Shown: positions 11,861 through 23,094 of the stretch, in pieces | How the letters are laid out: the number at the start of each line of letters is the position of its first letter | Position numbering within the stretch: the first letter of the stretch is position 1 | Made by a program: the position numbers and the translations under genes | NCBI GenBank assembly: GCA_020466095.1 | Contig: CM035808.1 | Location: 41,263,555-41,327,554 of the forward strand | Source of the DNA: Chlorops oryzae | Lineage: Eukaryota > Arthropoda > Insecta > Diptera > Chloropidae | Direction: 5' to 3' | Length of the DNA: 64,000 nucleotides | The notes under the pieces: model-generated | The model's database searches: none | The model's input: the letters and a program-made list of their open reading frames with translations, nothing else | What the model was told of the DNA's origin: nothing

Positions 11861-14800
11861 TTAATGTCACAAACGTTCAAGTAGCATACAGATAGAATCT
11901 TCATTTATTTCGAACTGTAGCGCACTCAGTAATTATGTAGATTTATCATATATAAGTCATACATATGTACTTTTGAGGATTTAATCCTTCAGAAGTTCAA
12001 GTTTACAAACACATTTAAGCAAATATTTAAATTTGAGACAATTAGATGATAGAAACAATATCTTGGAAACAATGTTTGGAACTAATTACATTGAAACAAA
12101 TGAAAGTAAAGCACCTTCATGTACAAAAAGCTTTCCAAATGTTTCTTGAATAATCGATTTTAGATCTTTGGTACATCGGCTTAATATCAACGATAAATGA
12201 AGACGAAAATTGAGAATCAATTAAACAAACGTTTCGAAGCTTTAAAAGTCATTACAAGAGTTATCCAAATTGAACTGATAGCAAATAAATTGCACATTCT
12301 AGTGCGTAATTATAAAAATAATTTTTATTATTACGTCAAACGTAATCATTTCCTTTCCATGACATAATCATTTTATCAGAAAGGGTTATTCGCCGAAAAG
12401 ACTTCGATGTATGAACACAGAAAACGAATTATGATGTTATATGTGATTTACTATATTTTACATACATATGATTTCATGGTGGCTGCAGTGAGAGTCTTAG
12501 CTTTAATGTAACCCAAAAAAAAAAACGATTGAAGTATCACATTTTTGTTGCACATCTGATCATTACTATCTAGTACACTTTTGGTCCGACAAGGCGTTAT
12601 CATTATGTTTAGCTTGGAACCCTACCGGACCACCAACTACAAAGTACAGACGATTGAGTGGAGTCACAATTTGCTACGCTCGTATATTTGTACGGGTAGC
12701 ACTTTTGAGCATACGCAGCTACATTCTACATGAGAGTTTTGATTGTTATTACTAGTTGATTATTTTTGCTAGATATTACACGTGTTAATAGAATTAACAG
12801 CCGATTCTGAAATCAACAGGAAACGAATTTGCCATTTATTTTCTCGAATAATAATCTACTTTATCTGCAACATTAAGAGTAGGCGTCAAGGAATATTACT
12901 ATGTAAGCAAAACAATTCCCAAATATAGAATATTCTCCATTTTATCAACTCTTGTCATTTTCTCTCGCAGACAAAGTATGAAATTCCCAAGGGATATTAT
13001 GTTCCGGGCTTTCGAACGGGCTGAACATGTTACCAAACGGGATCCGAGTAAGCCCTCGTGGATGCGTTTATAGATCCGCGTGAAGTTGGTTGGCCATCGG
13101 GTCTTTGATAGGTGTATTGGCTTTTTAATTTTAGTGTTTGGCATAGTTACCGAGTATCCCCACCAAGGATAGCATTTGTGGCCATATTTTCTCGGAGCTT
13201 ATGAGTTTGATTTAGATGTGGTAACTCGTTAGGAAGAATTGCACACTTCCCCTGAGAAGAATGCAAAAAACCAAAAAACGTCTGGTGAAGCACCACGTGT
13301 ATATACCGGACGCTAAACTGCAATATATAGTACAGTTGTGGCATAGTTGATGTAATAATGCAAAGAGTTGAATAGGGTTCTCATTCACCAAAATCGCTTG
13401 GTGATGTAATGTGCGAAAATGTTCACCACTAGAAGTCAGTTTATCTTGTAAAGAATTTAATGAAGAAATTCCAATCCTTGTGTCTTGAGCTCAACTGTTG
13501 CTGAGACTAAACGAGCAAAACTAGTTCTTATATACGCTAAATCGACTCATGAACCCTGGAATCGACATTCAATCAATAATTTAATTACAAATTAAATTTT
13601 TCTCTTGCATTTTTTTCGCCCCTTTACTCACTCTAGTATATTTTTATGATCCTTGATGCATAATACCTAATCACGTACATGCTCCTTTGGACTTAAACTT
13701 CGATCAGTTCCCAATTTACGAAATCGCATTATAACAAAGTATTCGCAAATGAGAACAATTACGACCGCATAGAAATCAAAATACTTCGACACGGACCTAA
13801 ACAAAATACTTCGACACGGACCTTCGTTTGGATTTTCGGGATCTGGTAACCCTAGGTAACCACTTGAAACCACATCGGAAATAATACGCATCCGCAGTTC
13901 ACTTACATCCATAAGCTCTTTGGTCAAATTTCTTAAAATGGATTTTCAATCTTTGGTAAATGGTTATTATAACCTTTGGAGGAATTTGAAGACGATAATG
14001 AAGAATATTAAAACACAAAAGTCTGCGAAGATAAAATGAGGTTCTTAAAGAATCTTCATAAGAACTGACTAGAAATATTGCAGCTTTAAGGTCGTAACTT
14101 TTAATCCAAAAAATTTATTTTAATGTGGTAGCGTAAACGTAACATACGTTTCGTGACATTAAAAAAAAAGGGTTATTGTCATGAAAAGAGCCTTCCATTT
14201 GTACCCTAGTTTTTTTCAATTAAGCAATTATGATGTTATATATAGAAGGGTAAACTATACATTTTTCAATAACAATATTTAGTTGGGCTTTGCAGAATGA
14301 GTAGATTATTTTTCACTACCCAGAGGCCAAAATGCAGCTTACACAAGCGTTGAACCGCCACACATTTCGTAGGTCGTAGGTGCAAATGCATACGACCTCA
14401 TATACTATCCTAGTATACTTTTGGCCGATCATGGCCGTTTTGTATAGTGAACGCCTACCACCACCACACAAAGTAAGCTATTGGTGGGCAGTTCGCCTAC
14501 GATCTCGTATATTTTGTACGCGGTAGGCACTTTTGGCCGCAGGGTAATTCCTAATGAGAGTTTTGATTGTTTTTTTAGTTGATTATTTTTGTTAGAATTA
14601 TTAAGTACGATAAGTTAAGAGTAGGTAATTAAAAAAATACAAAAAACAACAGAATCAACTTTGCCATCAATTTTCCGAAAATGAGAGCTGACTTTAATCA
14701 GCAACATTCTACAGTAGTAGAGCTCAGATATTTTACTATGATAACAAAAACCCAAATATAGGTATATTGTTTTTATCAACTTTGCATTTTCTTTTCCGGC

Positions 14801-15300
14801 AGACTTTTGTATGGAAATACCCATATGTAGATTTATGTGTCGCTTTCGTCAAGGGGGCATTTCACGTTAAGCGGGCGTCGAAAAATATGTAAGCTCGTGG
14901 ATTTTGTTTATAATTACATGAAGTTTTGCCAAATGGGTCTTGAATAAAAATGTATTTTAGGCTTTTTTAAATTTTTTTTGGCTTTTTACCGAGTAATGCG
15001 ACTACAAAAAATTGAAACATTTTGTGAAACATATTTTTCGGAAGCTATTTATGAAGTTTTGATTTAACAATTTTTAAAGCTCGTTAGAGAATTGAATTCC
15101 TTAGAAAATTGTAAAAAATTTCAATTTTTTTATTTATTTCATATCGTATATTGCAGTTTGGTTTTTATGCCCCAATGCTAAATTTTCACGTGCTCTTAAA
15201 ATTGCTCTCTGCACTTGTGTTGTTTGTTTTGTCACTTTAGACATCACTTAAAGCTTAATTGACATTTGCAAAAATATTGACACTTTGAGTAAAGGCTTCA
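11861..15300. repeat. Diverged direct duplication C/D
   Basis: Copy C (about 11861-13560) and copy D (about 13600-15300) share landmarks in the same order: a ...AGTACACTTTTGG / AGTATACTTTTGG segment (12573 and 14411), GAGAGTTTTGATTGTT (12732 and 14552), CCAAATATAG (12918 and 14752), a CGCAGAC / GGCAGAC junction (12967 and 14800), ACCGAGTA (13148 and 14988). Differences are again indel-rich. D contains an internal direct repeat of AAAATACTTCGACACGGACC at about 13779 and 13803. ORFs here are short and not conserved between copies. Confidence 0.6.
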
Positions 15301-17127
15301 TTCAAATTTCAAATTGAAAAGTACCACGCTTTTGATTATTTTTTGAATTTAATTCGTTTGCACGTCATACTTAAATGCAGTAATTTCTTTAAAAAATTTG
15401 AAATTCAGATTTGTATTTCTGGACTGGAAATTTGAAAGACAAGGAATCGCAATAACGTCATTTTTATTTTCATACTTGGACCTTTGAAATTCATTTCGTT
15501 TCATAAAGAATTGGATGTTTAGAAATTCAGTTCACCGAAAATAATGACTTCGAAGTTCGAACAGCCATTGAGTGGAAAAACTTGTTGGAAAAATGTCGTC
15601 GACAAGGTCCGCTATGTCTTTACAAAAGTATTTTTTCACTCATATTTGTTTAATTAATAGTGCCTTTTATAATTTTTCTCTTAGATTTAGTGGAAAGAGA
15701 AAAGAAATATATTATATTTGGGGTATTCACACCGACATCGAATACTTATTTTTATCCTTATCGAAATTTAGAAAGTTACGAACCCGCATATAAATGTTTA
15801 TTTTTAAATGTATGTTTTATTGATTTAATGTTTGATTTTATAATTAAAACAATGAAATATGAACATTTGCTGAGGTCGAGGAAACAATAATAAACTATGA
15901 CATAATAATCAACTACGACAACACACCATTACAATCTAAAGGGCCAATAGCAGGCGCCATGAACATATAATATGTACATACATGCATGAACACCCTGCGG
16001 AAGGCAACTCTGGCACTCATATTCAAAGAAAAATGTATTGAAATGCTTTCTTGCATTATGCATTTTCTTAAAGGTACATGGAATTGATTCAATTAAATTT
16101 GATTTAATTTATAAAATACTTAATTTTGATTGTGTTACGTATTGTAGTCGGATTAAAGGGAAAACTTGAATAAATCGAAGTGCACTATTTTTGCATAATA
16201 CATGCATACAGACGATTTTGTGTTGAAGTGAAATTTTACGTGAATTTTGAGCGTTTATTTTCAGTTGTCTTCATGTATGCGTAAAAAGTGTGTATTTTAA
16301 CAATAAAGATTTCTTTTTTTTTTTTTTACTAAATTACGCAGTTGTAATTAGTGTAGGTATATATATATATTAATGAGAATATATTAACAATATTTAAAAC
16401 CTAAATTGCTGTCATTATTTATTAGCATTAAAAACCTTTGGTTATATAATAAGAAAACTTTGTTCTTATTCCATTATTCATATTTTCATGGTTTCGATCA
16501 TTTGAAATTATTTATTTATTTGTCTTTTAAATTTTCTGTTGTTGTGTCTGTTTGGCTTTGTAGATCAACAATATATATTCACGAGATTAATATACTAAAT
16601 ATTTAAATATTTTTATAGATTATATAGTCAAATTTAACATTGCTTTGTCGTCATTTCTCGTAATTTATTAAAAACAATTATTGCTGGATATTCAATTTTG
16701 AGATGTTTTCATTATTTTCTGTTTTTTCCCTTAAAATAAATAGATTATTTTAGTTCGTTTAAATATTCGCATTCGTTTATTGAATTTCCAATCTGAAGTT
16801 CGTTATTGTGCTTAAAGCTTTACTTTTAATTTCGAATGTAATAATCAAAAAGATTTTTGGAATTTCAATAAAAATCGAAAACATTGCTAGTGGAAGATCT
16901 TTATCTCTTATTATTTTAGGTACATTTTTTCATTGTTGATTATCGAAAAAAATATTAAATCTTTATAAAATAATTAAAAATTAACAATGAATTAATCTAG
17001 ACTGTTTTGAATACCATAACTGAAAGTTTCCAAACTGTAAAGATCTTCAAAATCTTTTTTTTTTTTTTTTTTGTTTGACAATAGAAATCCTAGCCGTTCC
17101 TATGCGCAATTAATTAAGAAATATTAA
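15301..17127. other. Gene-free AT-rich stretch
   Basis: No coding exon, TIR element or tandem repeat is clear. The short ORFs at 15572-15890 and 16406-16606 have no recognisable motif and a composition like the surrounding DNA. Confidence 0.4.
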
Positions 17128-17363
17128 CAGTCCTATTCTAAATATTCCCGGGGAATTTTTCCTGCAGAATTAAAAAAAATTCTTACATTCTAAAGACATT
17201 GAGAAGTGAATATAAGAAGAGAAGGGAAGCAAGAATTTCGAACATTTTCAATCAAAGCTCAGCACATTTTTTTTTTTATTGACGCTTGGAATAGTTCCTT
17301 TTTCTGCGGAGAAAAACTTTTAGAGAAAAAATTCCCGGGGAATATTTATATTGAATAGAGCTG
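17128..17363. mobile_element. PIF/Harbinger-type MITE, TSD TAA
   Basis: 236 bp. The left end CAGTCCTATTCTAAATATTC with CCGGGGAA pairs with the right end TTCCCGGGGAATATTTATAT then TGAATAGAGCTG. TAA flanks at 17125-17127 and 17364-17366. No ORF. Confidence 0.7.
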
Positions 17364-17833
17364 TAAAATTATTTCTCAATTAATAATACAAAATACAATA
17401 TTCTTATGTCAATATACATTCAACTCATTCAAAAACAACAACAACAACAACAACAAAAACACTTCTTGAACTTACAGTATTGCTTATCAATTAATTGATA
17501 TTTTAAATGAAATAAAATGACTAATGAACGTATAAAAAGTAATTTTCAACTATAACAAGAAAAACAAATGAATCGTTTTTAAAAAAACTTATTTGGCTTG
17601 TCATGTATTGTGGTGTCTTGGGGACTAACCCTTTTCTTGATAACCCTTGTAGAGTCAATTGCTTTAAACCGTTTAACTTGTTTTTGTTTGCAAACTTAAA
17701 GTGATGAAATTTTTATACTTTTAAAATAATTATGTTGAGAGAATCAATCAATATTGAAATTAAATAATTGAAGCACTAGCAGGTTTTTATGCCCTTAGTG
17801 ATTTCAAGGAAAAATCAATTTTGTTATACATAC

Positions 17834-19090
17834 CAGGGCGTGTAAACGAAACAAATAACGTTCGGGTTATGGTTTTGGTTATGAAATTATTTTGGTTTCG
17901 ATTACGGTTTCGTTCTGAAAAAAATTATTTCGGATTCGGTATCGTTTCGTTCCGGTTACGGTTTTTCAAAGATTTTAAGAATCGAAAATTCAACATATTA
18001 ATCTCTTGCAAAGCAAACCCTAAAATTGTTAAATTTTCAACAAGCGATTCAGTACCGTGTCAGGATCGCTTTATGGCCATTGATATTCACAGCACAAAAC
18101 TAAATTTGGCGTTGTCAATACGCATTTACACGTTAAGAAATTTCGATATTCTAGAGTCAGACTCACGAACATATATTTTGAGAAAATTAAGTAAGTAGAG
18201 AAAGACGTAAGAAGAAAAGAGACGGTTGTTTGTTAACTGTTCCGGAACAATCTTTTTCATTCTTCAATCAATGCTTCTCTTTCTTCCCCATGTATTCAAA
18301 TGGGATAGTTTCGAAACATGTTTCACATGCTTCGCTAGCAAGGGACGCACGGGGAGGAAGCAAAGCACTTGCATGACACATCCCCTCGCGTCTGGCCTAC
18401 AAAAAATGTGTTTCATCATCGAAATGTCTTAACGTGTAAATGCGTGCAAACCTTATTTATTATGTTTGTGCCGAAAATCTAATAGTTTCCAAAAGATGCA
18501 TCTTTGGCTGTAGTTATGGCGTAAGATGTGGCTATTTTTTTTATCGTCATTTACCATGTTTGCACGACCCGCTAGATACGTATTCACTCGACACACTTAA
18601 GTCTATCTGTCTCTGTTTGCCCACACGGTTTGTACCGGTGGCAAAAAGAGACAGATAGTCTTAAACGTGTCGAGTAAGTACGTATCAAGTGGTCATGTAA
18701 ACATGGTATGTAAACGATTAAGAGTCACATAAACATTGACTGGATGAGTCAGTAAATTGTTTTAGTGAAAAAAAGCACGTGTGCTGCACACCAACACATG
18801 AAGGGAATTGTATAGGCATGAGTACATAAACATGCACACGGGTGACTGATCAGTCAGACTGAATGATAATGTGGCGCATTAATGAGCGACCATGAAATAA
18901 ATGAAGTTTTGGGGAAGATGTTGGAAATTGTTTCAGAAACCGTTTCGAAACGGTTTGGGTGTTTCGGTTTCGGTTCGGGAACCGGTTTTCAAAAAAAACG
19001 AATAATCGGTTTCGGATTTTATTTCGGTTAGGAAAATAAACCGGTTAAATTCGGTTACGGTTACGGTTTTAGTTCCGGTTGTACGCCCTG
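17834..19090. mobile_element. Non-autonomous hAT-type element, 8-bp TSD ATACATAC
   Basis: 1257 bp. Begins CAGGGCGTGTAAACG and ends TTGTACGCCCTG, flanked by perfect ATACATAC at 17826-17833 and 19091-19098. Both subterminal regions are full of GGTTTCGGTT / GGTTACGGTT motifs, the usual layout of clustered transposase-binding sites. ORFs of up to 125 codons (17821-18198) overlap the terminal repeats and show no transposase motif. The centre holds a long hairpin at 18546-18716. Confidence 0.78.
18546..18716. repeat. Long hairpin inside the hAT-type element
   Basis: The arm TACGTATTCACTCGACACAC with TTAAGTCTATCTGTCTCT pairs with AGAGACAGATAGTCTTAAAC then GTGTCGAGTAAGTACGTA. The outer parts (TTACCATGTTTGC / GTAAACATGGTA) also pair. 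Arms are about 75 bp with a short loop around CACACGGTTTGTACCGG. Confidence 0.7.
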
Positions 19091-19746
19091 ATACATACAT
19101 TATTATTTCGAAAAAAATCTATTGATTTGGATTTTTAATGTTCATAATGTAGTTATTCTTATTCTATAAAGCCTTCATTATGAGACTATTCTGTTCGGAA
19201 TTGTTGCATGAAATGATATTCTATTTAATCGAAGCTAGCAAATAATTTCGGAATTTTATGAGTTTCAAACCATTTGACACGAAATTGTGTAAAACAAGTA
19301 AATATAATATTTTAAGTTTGTAATAAAGAACGTTTAATTCCTTTGCAAGATTGTGGCAATTTAAATTTAGGAGAGTTTTTTTCTAACTTAAAAAATATGT
19401 ATAAACTCTGGAGATCTTCTTACGGATACTACGCCTGTATATAACTATGCATATAATCGCTATAACATAATTTTGCTTTAATCAGTTAAAGCTATTGCAA
19501 TTTATTCTAGTTAATCTATTTTTAAATTAATAGTAAGTGTACTCTTTTTAAAAATGCTTTTTCGTTTACTATGACTGTATATATATAATTTAGACCTTTG
19601 TTCATATTAAACCTTTGGTTTGAAGGTAATTATTGCTCGCAAAGAAATTAATTTGAGAAAAAAGAAAAAACATAAGAACAAAAATAAATGCGAAGATTTG
19701 AAATCATTACAGTTTCATTCGAAAATAAATGCTTTGAAAGGTTGAC

Positions 19747-19752
19747 TTTATT
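19747..19752 (-). terminator. Candidate polyadenylation signal of the NCKIPSD homologue
   Basis: TTTATT on the + strand reads AATAAA on the minus strand, about 125 bp beyond the stop codon at 19876. Motif and distance only. Confidence 0.35.
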
Positions 19753-19875
19753 GAAGAATATTTTTGCACGAATTAAAGTGTTTTAATTTTCAGCAGACTT
19801 TCAAAGGGTTTTGTGCATATATGTATGTATGTATGTAAAAATAGGAAACAATGAATGTATTCGAATTGAATAGAC

Positions 19876-22800
19876 TTAAGCTTTAAATAATTGCGGGAAC
19901 TCATTGGCTATTTCACGTACTAATTGCTGATCTGAAGCGCTGCATTCGGTTTCTTCACAAAAAATCCGTGTAAATATTTTCATTAGATCTTGTTTTCGAT
20001 GCTGATGCTCTTGATAATTCGTGTTTCTTAAAATGCGACGGCATAGTTCTAAATACGATCGACGTAACTATAACAAAAAAAAAAAAAAAAAAAAACTCGT
20101 GAGTCACTTATTTGTCTACCAGTGTTTTTAATGGGGGATTTTTTATATTTACCGGATTTCCTGCACAGAGATCTGATAATTGTCGAACCATAATATCAAT
20201 CAAAACTTTGTTGTCATTCGTGTAAAGCAGTCCCGCTGTATCCGGATTACTATAAATGTCTATAAACATTTTCAAAACCGAGTTCGTAGTATTGCTCGAA
20301 TGTTTCGATATCTTAACTGGATCCTCTGTGAAATTTTGAAATGGTTAATAAAATGGTTTGGGAAAAAAATTATATCACCTGATCATACATAAAATAGAAC
20401 AATACAAATAGGACCATTATTTAGTTACTATCTGCTATCCGGGATATTCAGTCTGAATTTACTATTGGGCTATATATATATATGAAAGTCGGCCTCTGTG
20501 CCGTACTTGGCTGAGATGCCAATTTACGAAGCGGGTTCGACTCCCAGCTGAGGTCATGGAATTATTATTATTATTAGCCCCTGGAGATCGAGTTTCGAGT
20601 TTGCGAGTCGGTCCTTATGACGCAAAGGGCGGTGAGATATCTGGGTGTTTGGCTCGACCCGAGAATGACATTCTGGGCTCAGATAAACCATGCGGTTGAA
20701 AAGGCCTCGAAGACATCAGCGACACTTAGCAGGCTGATGGCAAATATTGGCGGTCCAAGAGAGAGCAGGCGGAGGTCGTAAATGCTGTCCTGCTTTACGG
20801 ATCCGAAGTATGGGCAAGCGCTTTGGAAATGAAGCAGAAGTGTAAAGCTCTGGCAGCGGTCCAGAGAACAGCCGCTCTCAGAGTAGCATCAGCCTACCGA
20901 ACAGTTTCGGCGGTAGCGGTGCTGGTAATTAGCAGTTCGATTCCCATAGAATTAATGGCTATAGAGAGAAGACGTATTTGGATAAACCGCCAGGACGACC
21001 GCGACAGTGGACATGCAAGCGCCAGAGAGCACACAATGGAGCAATGGCAGAATCGATGGACAAACCATGTTGATGGAAGATGGACAGCTAGACTCATCCC
21101 TGAATTGCGCACGTGGGTAAAGAGAACATTCGGGGAGGTAAATTACTACCTCACCCAGCTGCTTTCAGGGCACGGGTATTTCCGCAAATACCTGTACCGT
21201 ATGAGAATCTGCGAGGAGCAATCCTGTATATATGGTGATGCAGACGAAGACGACGCTGAGCATACATTCTTTCAATGTACGCAGTGGTCAGCAGAAAGGC
21301 TCACACTAGAGGCTAGAGGCCCAGATCGGTGGCATGTGGACTCCAGAAAACGCCATAGCATTGATGCTGAAGAGTGAGGAAAATTGGTCTGCAGTGGCAA
21401 AACACAAAGTAAAAGCTTTTATGCCAACGAAATAACACGTTTTTCTTTTTCATCTTCTGAAGCTAAGGATGTGATCGCAAGACAATGAGCAAGACAAAAT
21501 GAGCTTTTTACAGAAATACACCGTCGAACAAATGAAACTTTGTAAGACAACTGATTAATGAAAAAGTTAGTCTATGAAGAGACAATTTTTAATGTGTTTT
21601 AAAACATTAATTTATACGTTGATAATATGATCGGTTATCTTTATTTTAATACAAAAATGTTCGCATTAAAAAAACAGGCATTGAAAAGTCAATATTATGA
21701 AAACGACAATGGTCCGACTTTTATCCGTTCCAACTTTCTTGCTATCTGAGCACAGGCCGTAAACGGTGCTTGAAGTGGTGCTATCTTTATTGCTTCTTTC
21801 ATTATGCTTTTCAGATATTGAGCAATCAAGCAATTTTACCAAGGAATGTAATTGTTATAATTTTTATTTTTAAAACTCAGATATAATCATTAGGGTGTCG
21901 CATATTTTTTTTTCGAATTTCATAGTTGCACGTAAGGTTTTCGAAAGCTTGTGGGGTAAAATATTTTTGAGAATTTTTGCAGATTTTCTTAAAAAGTTCT
22001 GCTTCTCTGAGTTTTTCTTGAAAACAGTTTCATTAGCAATATTTTTCAATACTTTTAGGCATCAATCGGAAGAAATGTATCCAAGCCTTGTTTGCATGTA
22101 CATAAACTACAAAATGTACTGATTTTATAGGCCATTTAAGAGTCATTAACTGCACTGTTTTGAAACAATTTGGGCGCCAAAAAAGGGGCTTCATAATTTC
22201 TAAGTTTTATAAGATAAAATAGGCGAATAGTTTCACGTGAAATGGAACGAATTCTTGAAAAAAATCTCGTTCGGAATAAGGCGAATTTTTTGATTAAGCG
22301 AGCTGTTTCGCGCTATTTAGAATAAGGATGATAACTTGAATTTAGATTTTCGGTTTTTTTTTTTGCTTAAGAATAAAAATCAATTTAAATTATAACTTAT
22401 AATTATATGCATACTATGTATATAATACATATGTATATATTGAATATAAGAGAAATACCCTATTTAGAATTGGCTATATTGCACTAACCACGGCTATTTT
22501 AGTAGTGGTAGAAATCAAATTTCATTATCACTACAGGGTTGGTGGTAGGTAATTAAAAAATTTGCACTGGCATAAATCTTTAGTGATATGTATTAAAAAC
22601 AATTAAAGCTCCTACAGAAGCTTGGAGTACTCCAGAGTATGGTCTAAGCGTTCCTAGTACTACTCGACGTTAATCTCCCTCACAATGTATTTATCTGACG
22701 ATTTTAACATTATGCTGTCATTGAAAAATCCCCACTCGGGTTTGAACTAGTGCAGAAGTAGAGACAACTCAGTACATTTGATATATCACGTTTATAAAAA

Positions 22801-23030
22801 AGGGGAGAATCTAGCCAGCCTGTCGTAGCTCAGTGGTTAGCGCGTGCGGCGAAGGGCCCGGGTTCAATTCGCCGTCCAGTCGAATGCCGATTTATAGTTT
22901 TTATACCTTTTCCGAAGGAAAGGGTATATTAAGTTTGGCACGGTGTATGTAACATACCAAAGGAGTCGCGGTAGATATAGACATATATATATATTCTTGA
23001 TCAGGGTGACAAGAGGAATCGATCTAGCCA

Positions 23031-23094
<64 letters not shown>

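Noticed and set aside
22816..22890. Functional tRNA gene
   Set aside because: A and B boxes are present but no acceptor stem or convincing cloverleaf forms; a SINE head fits better.
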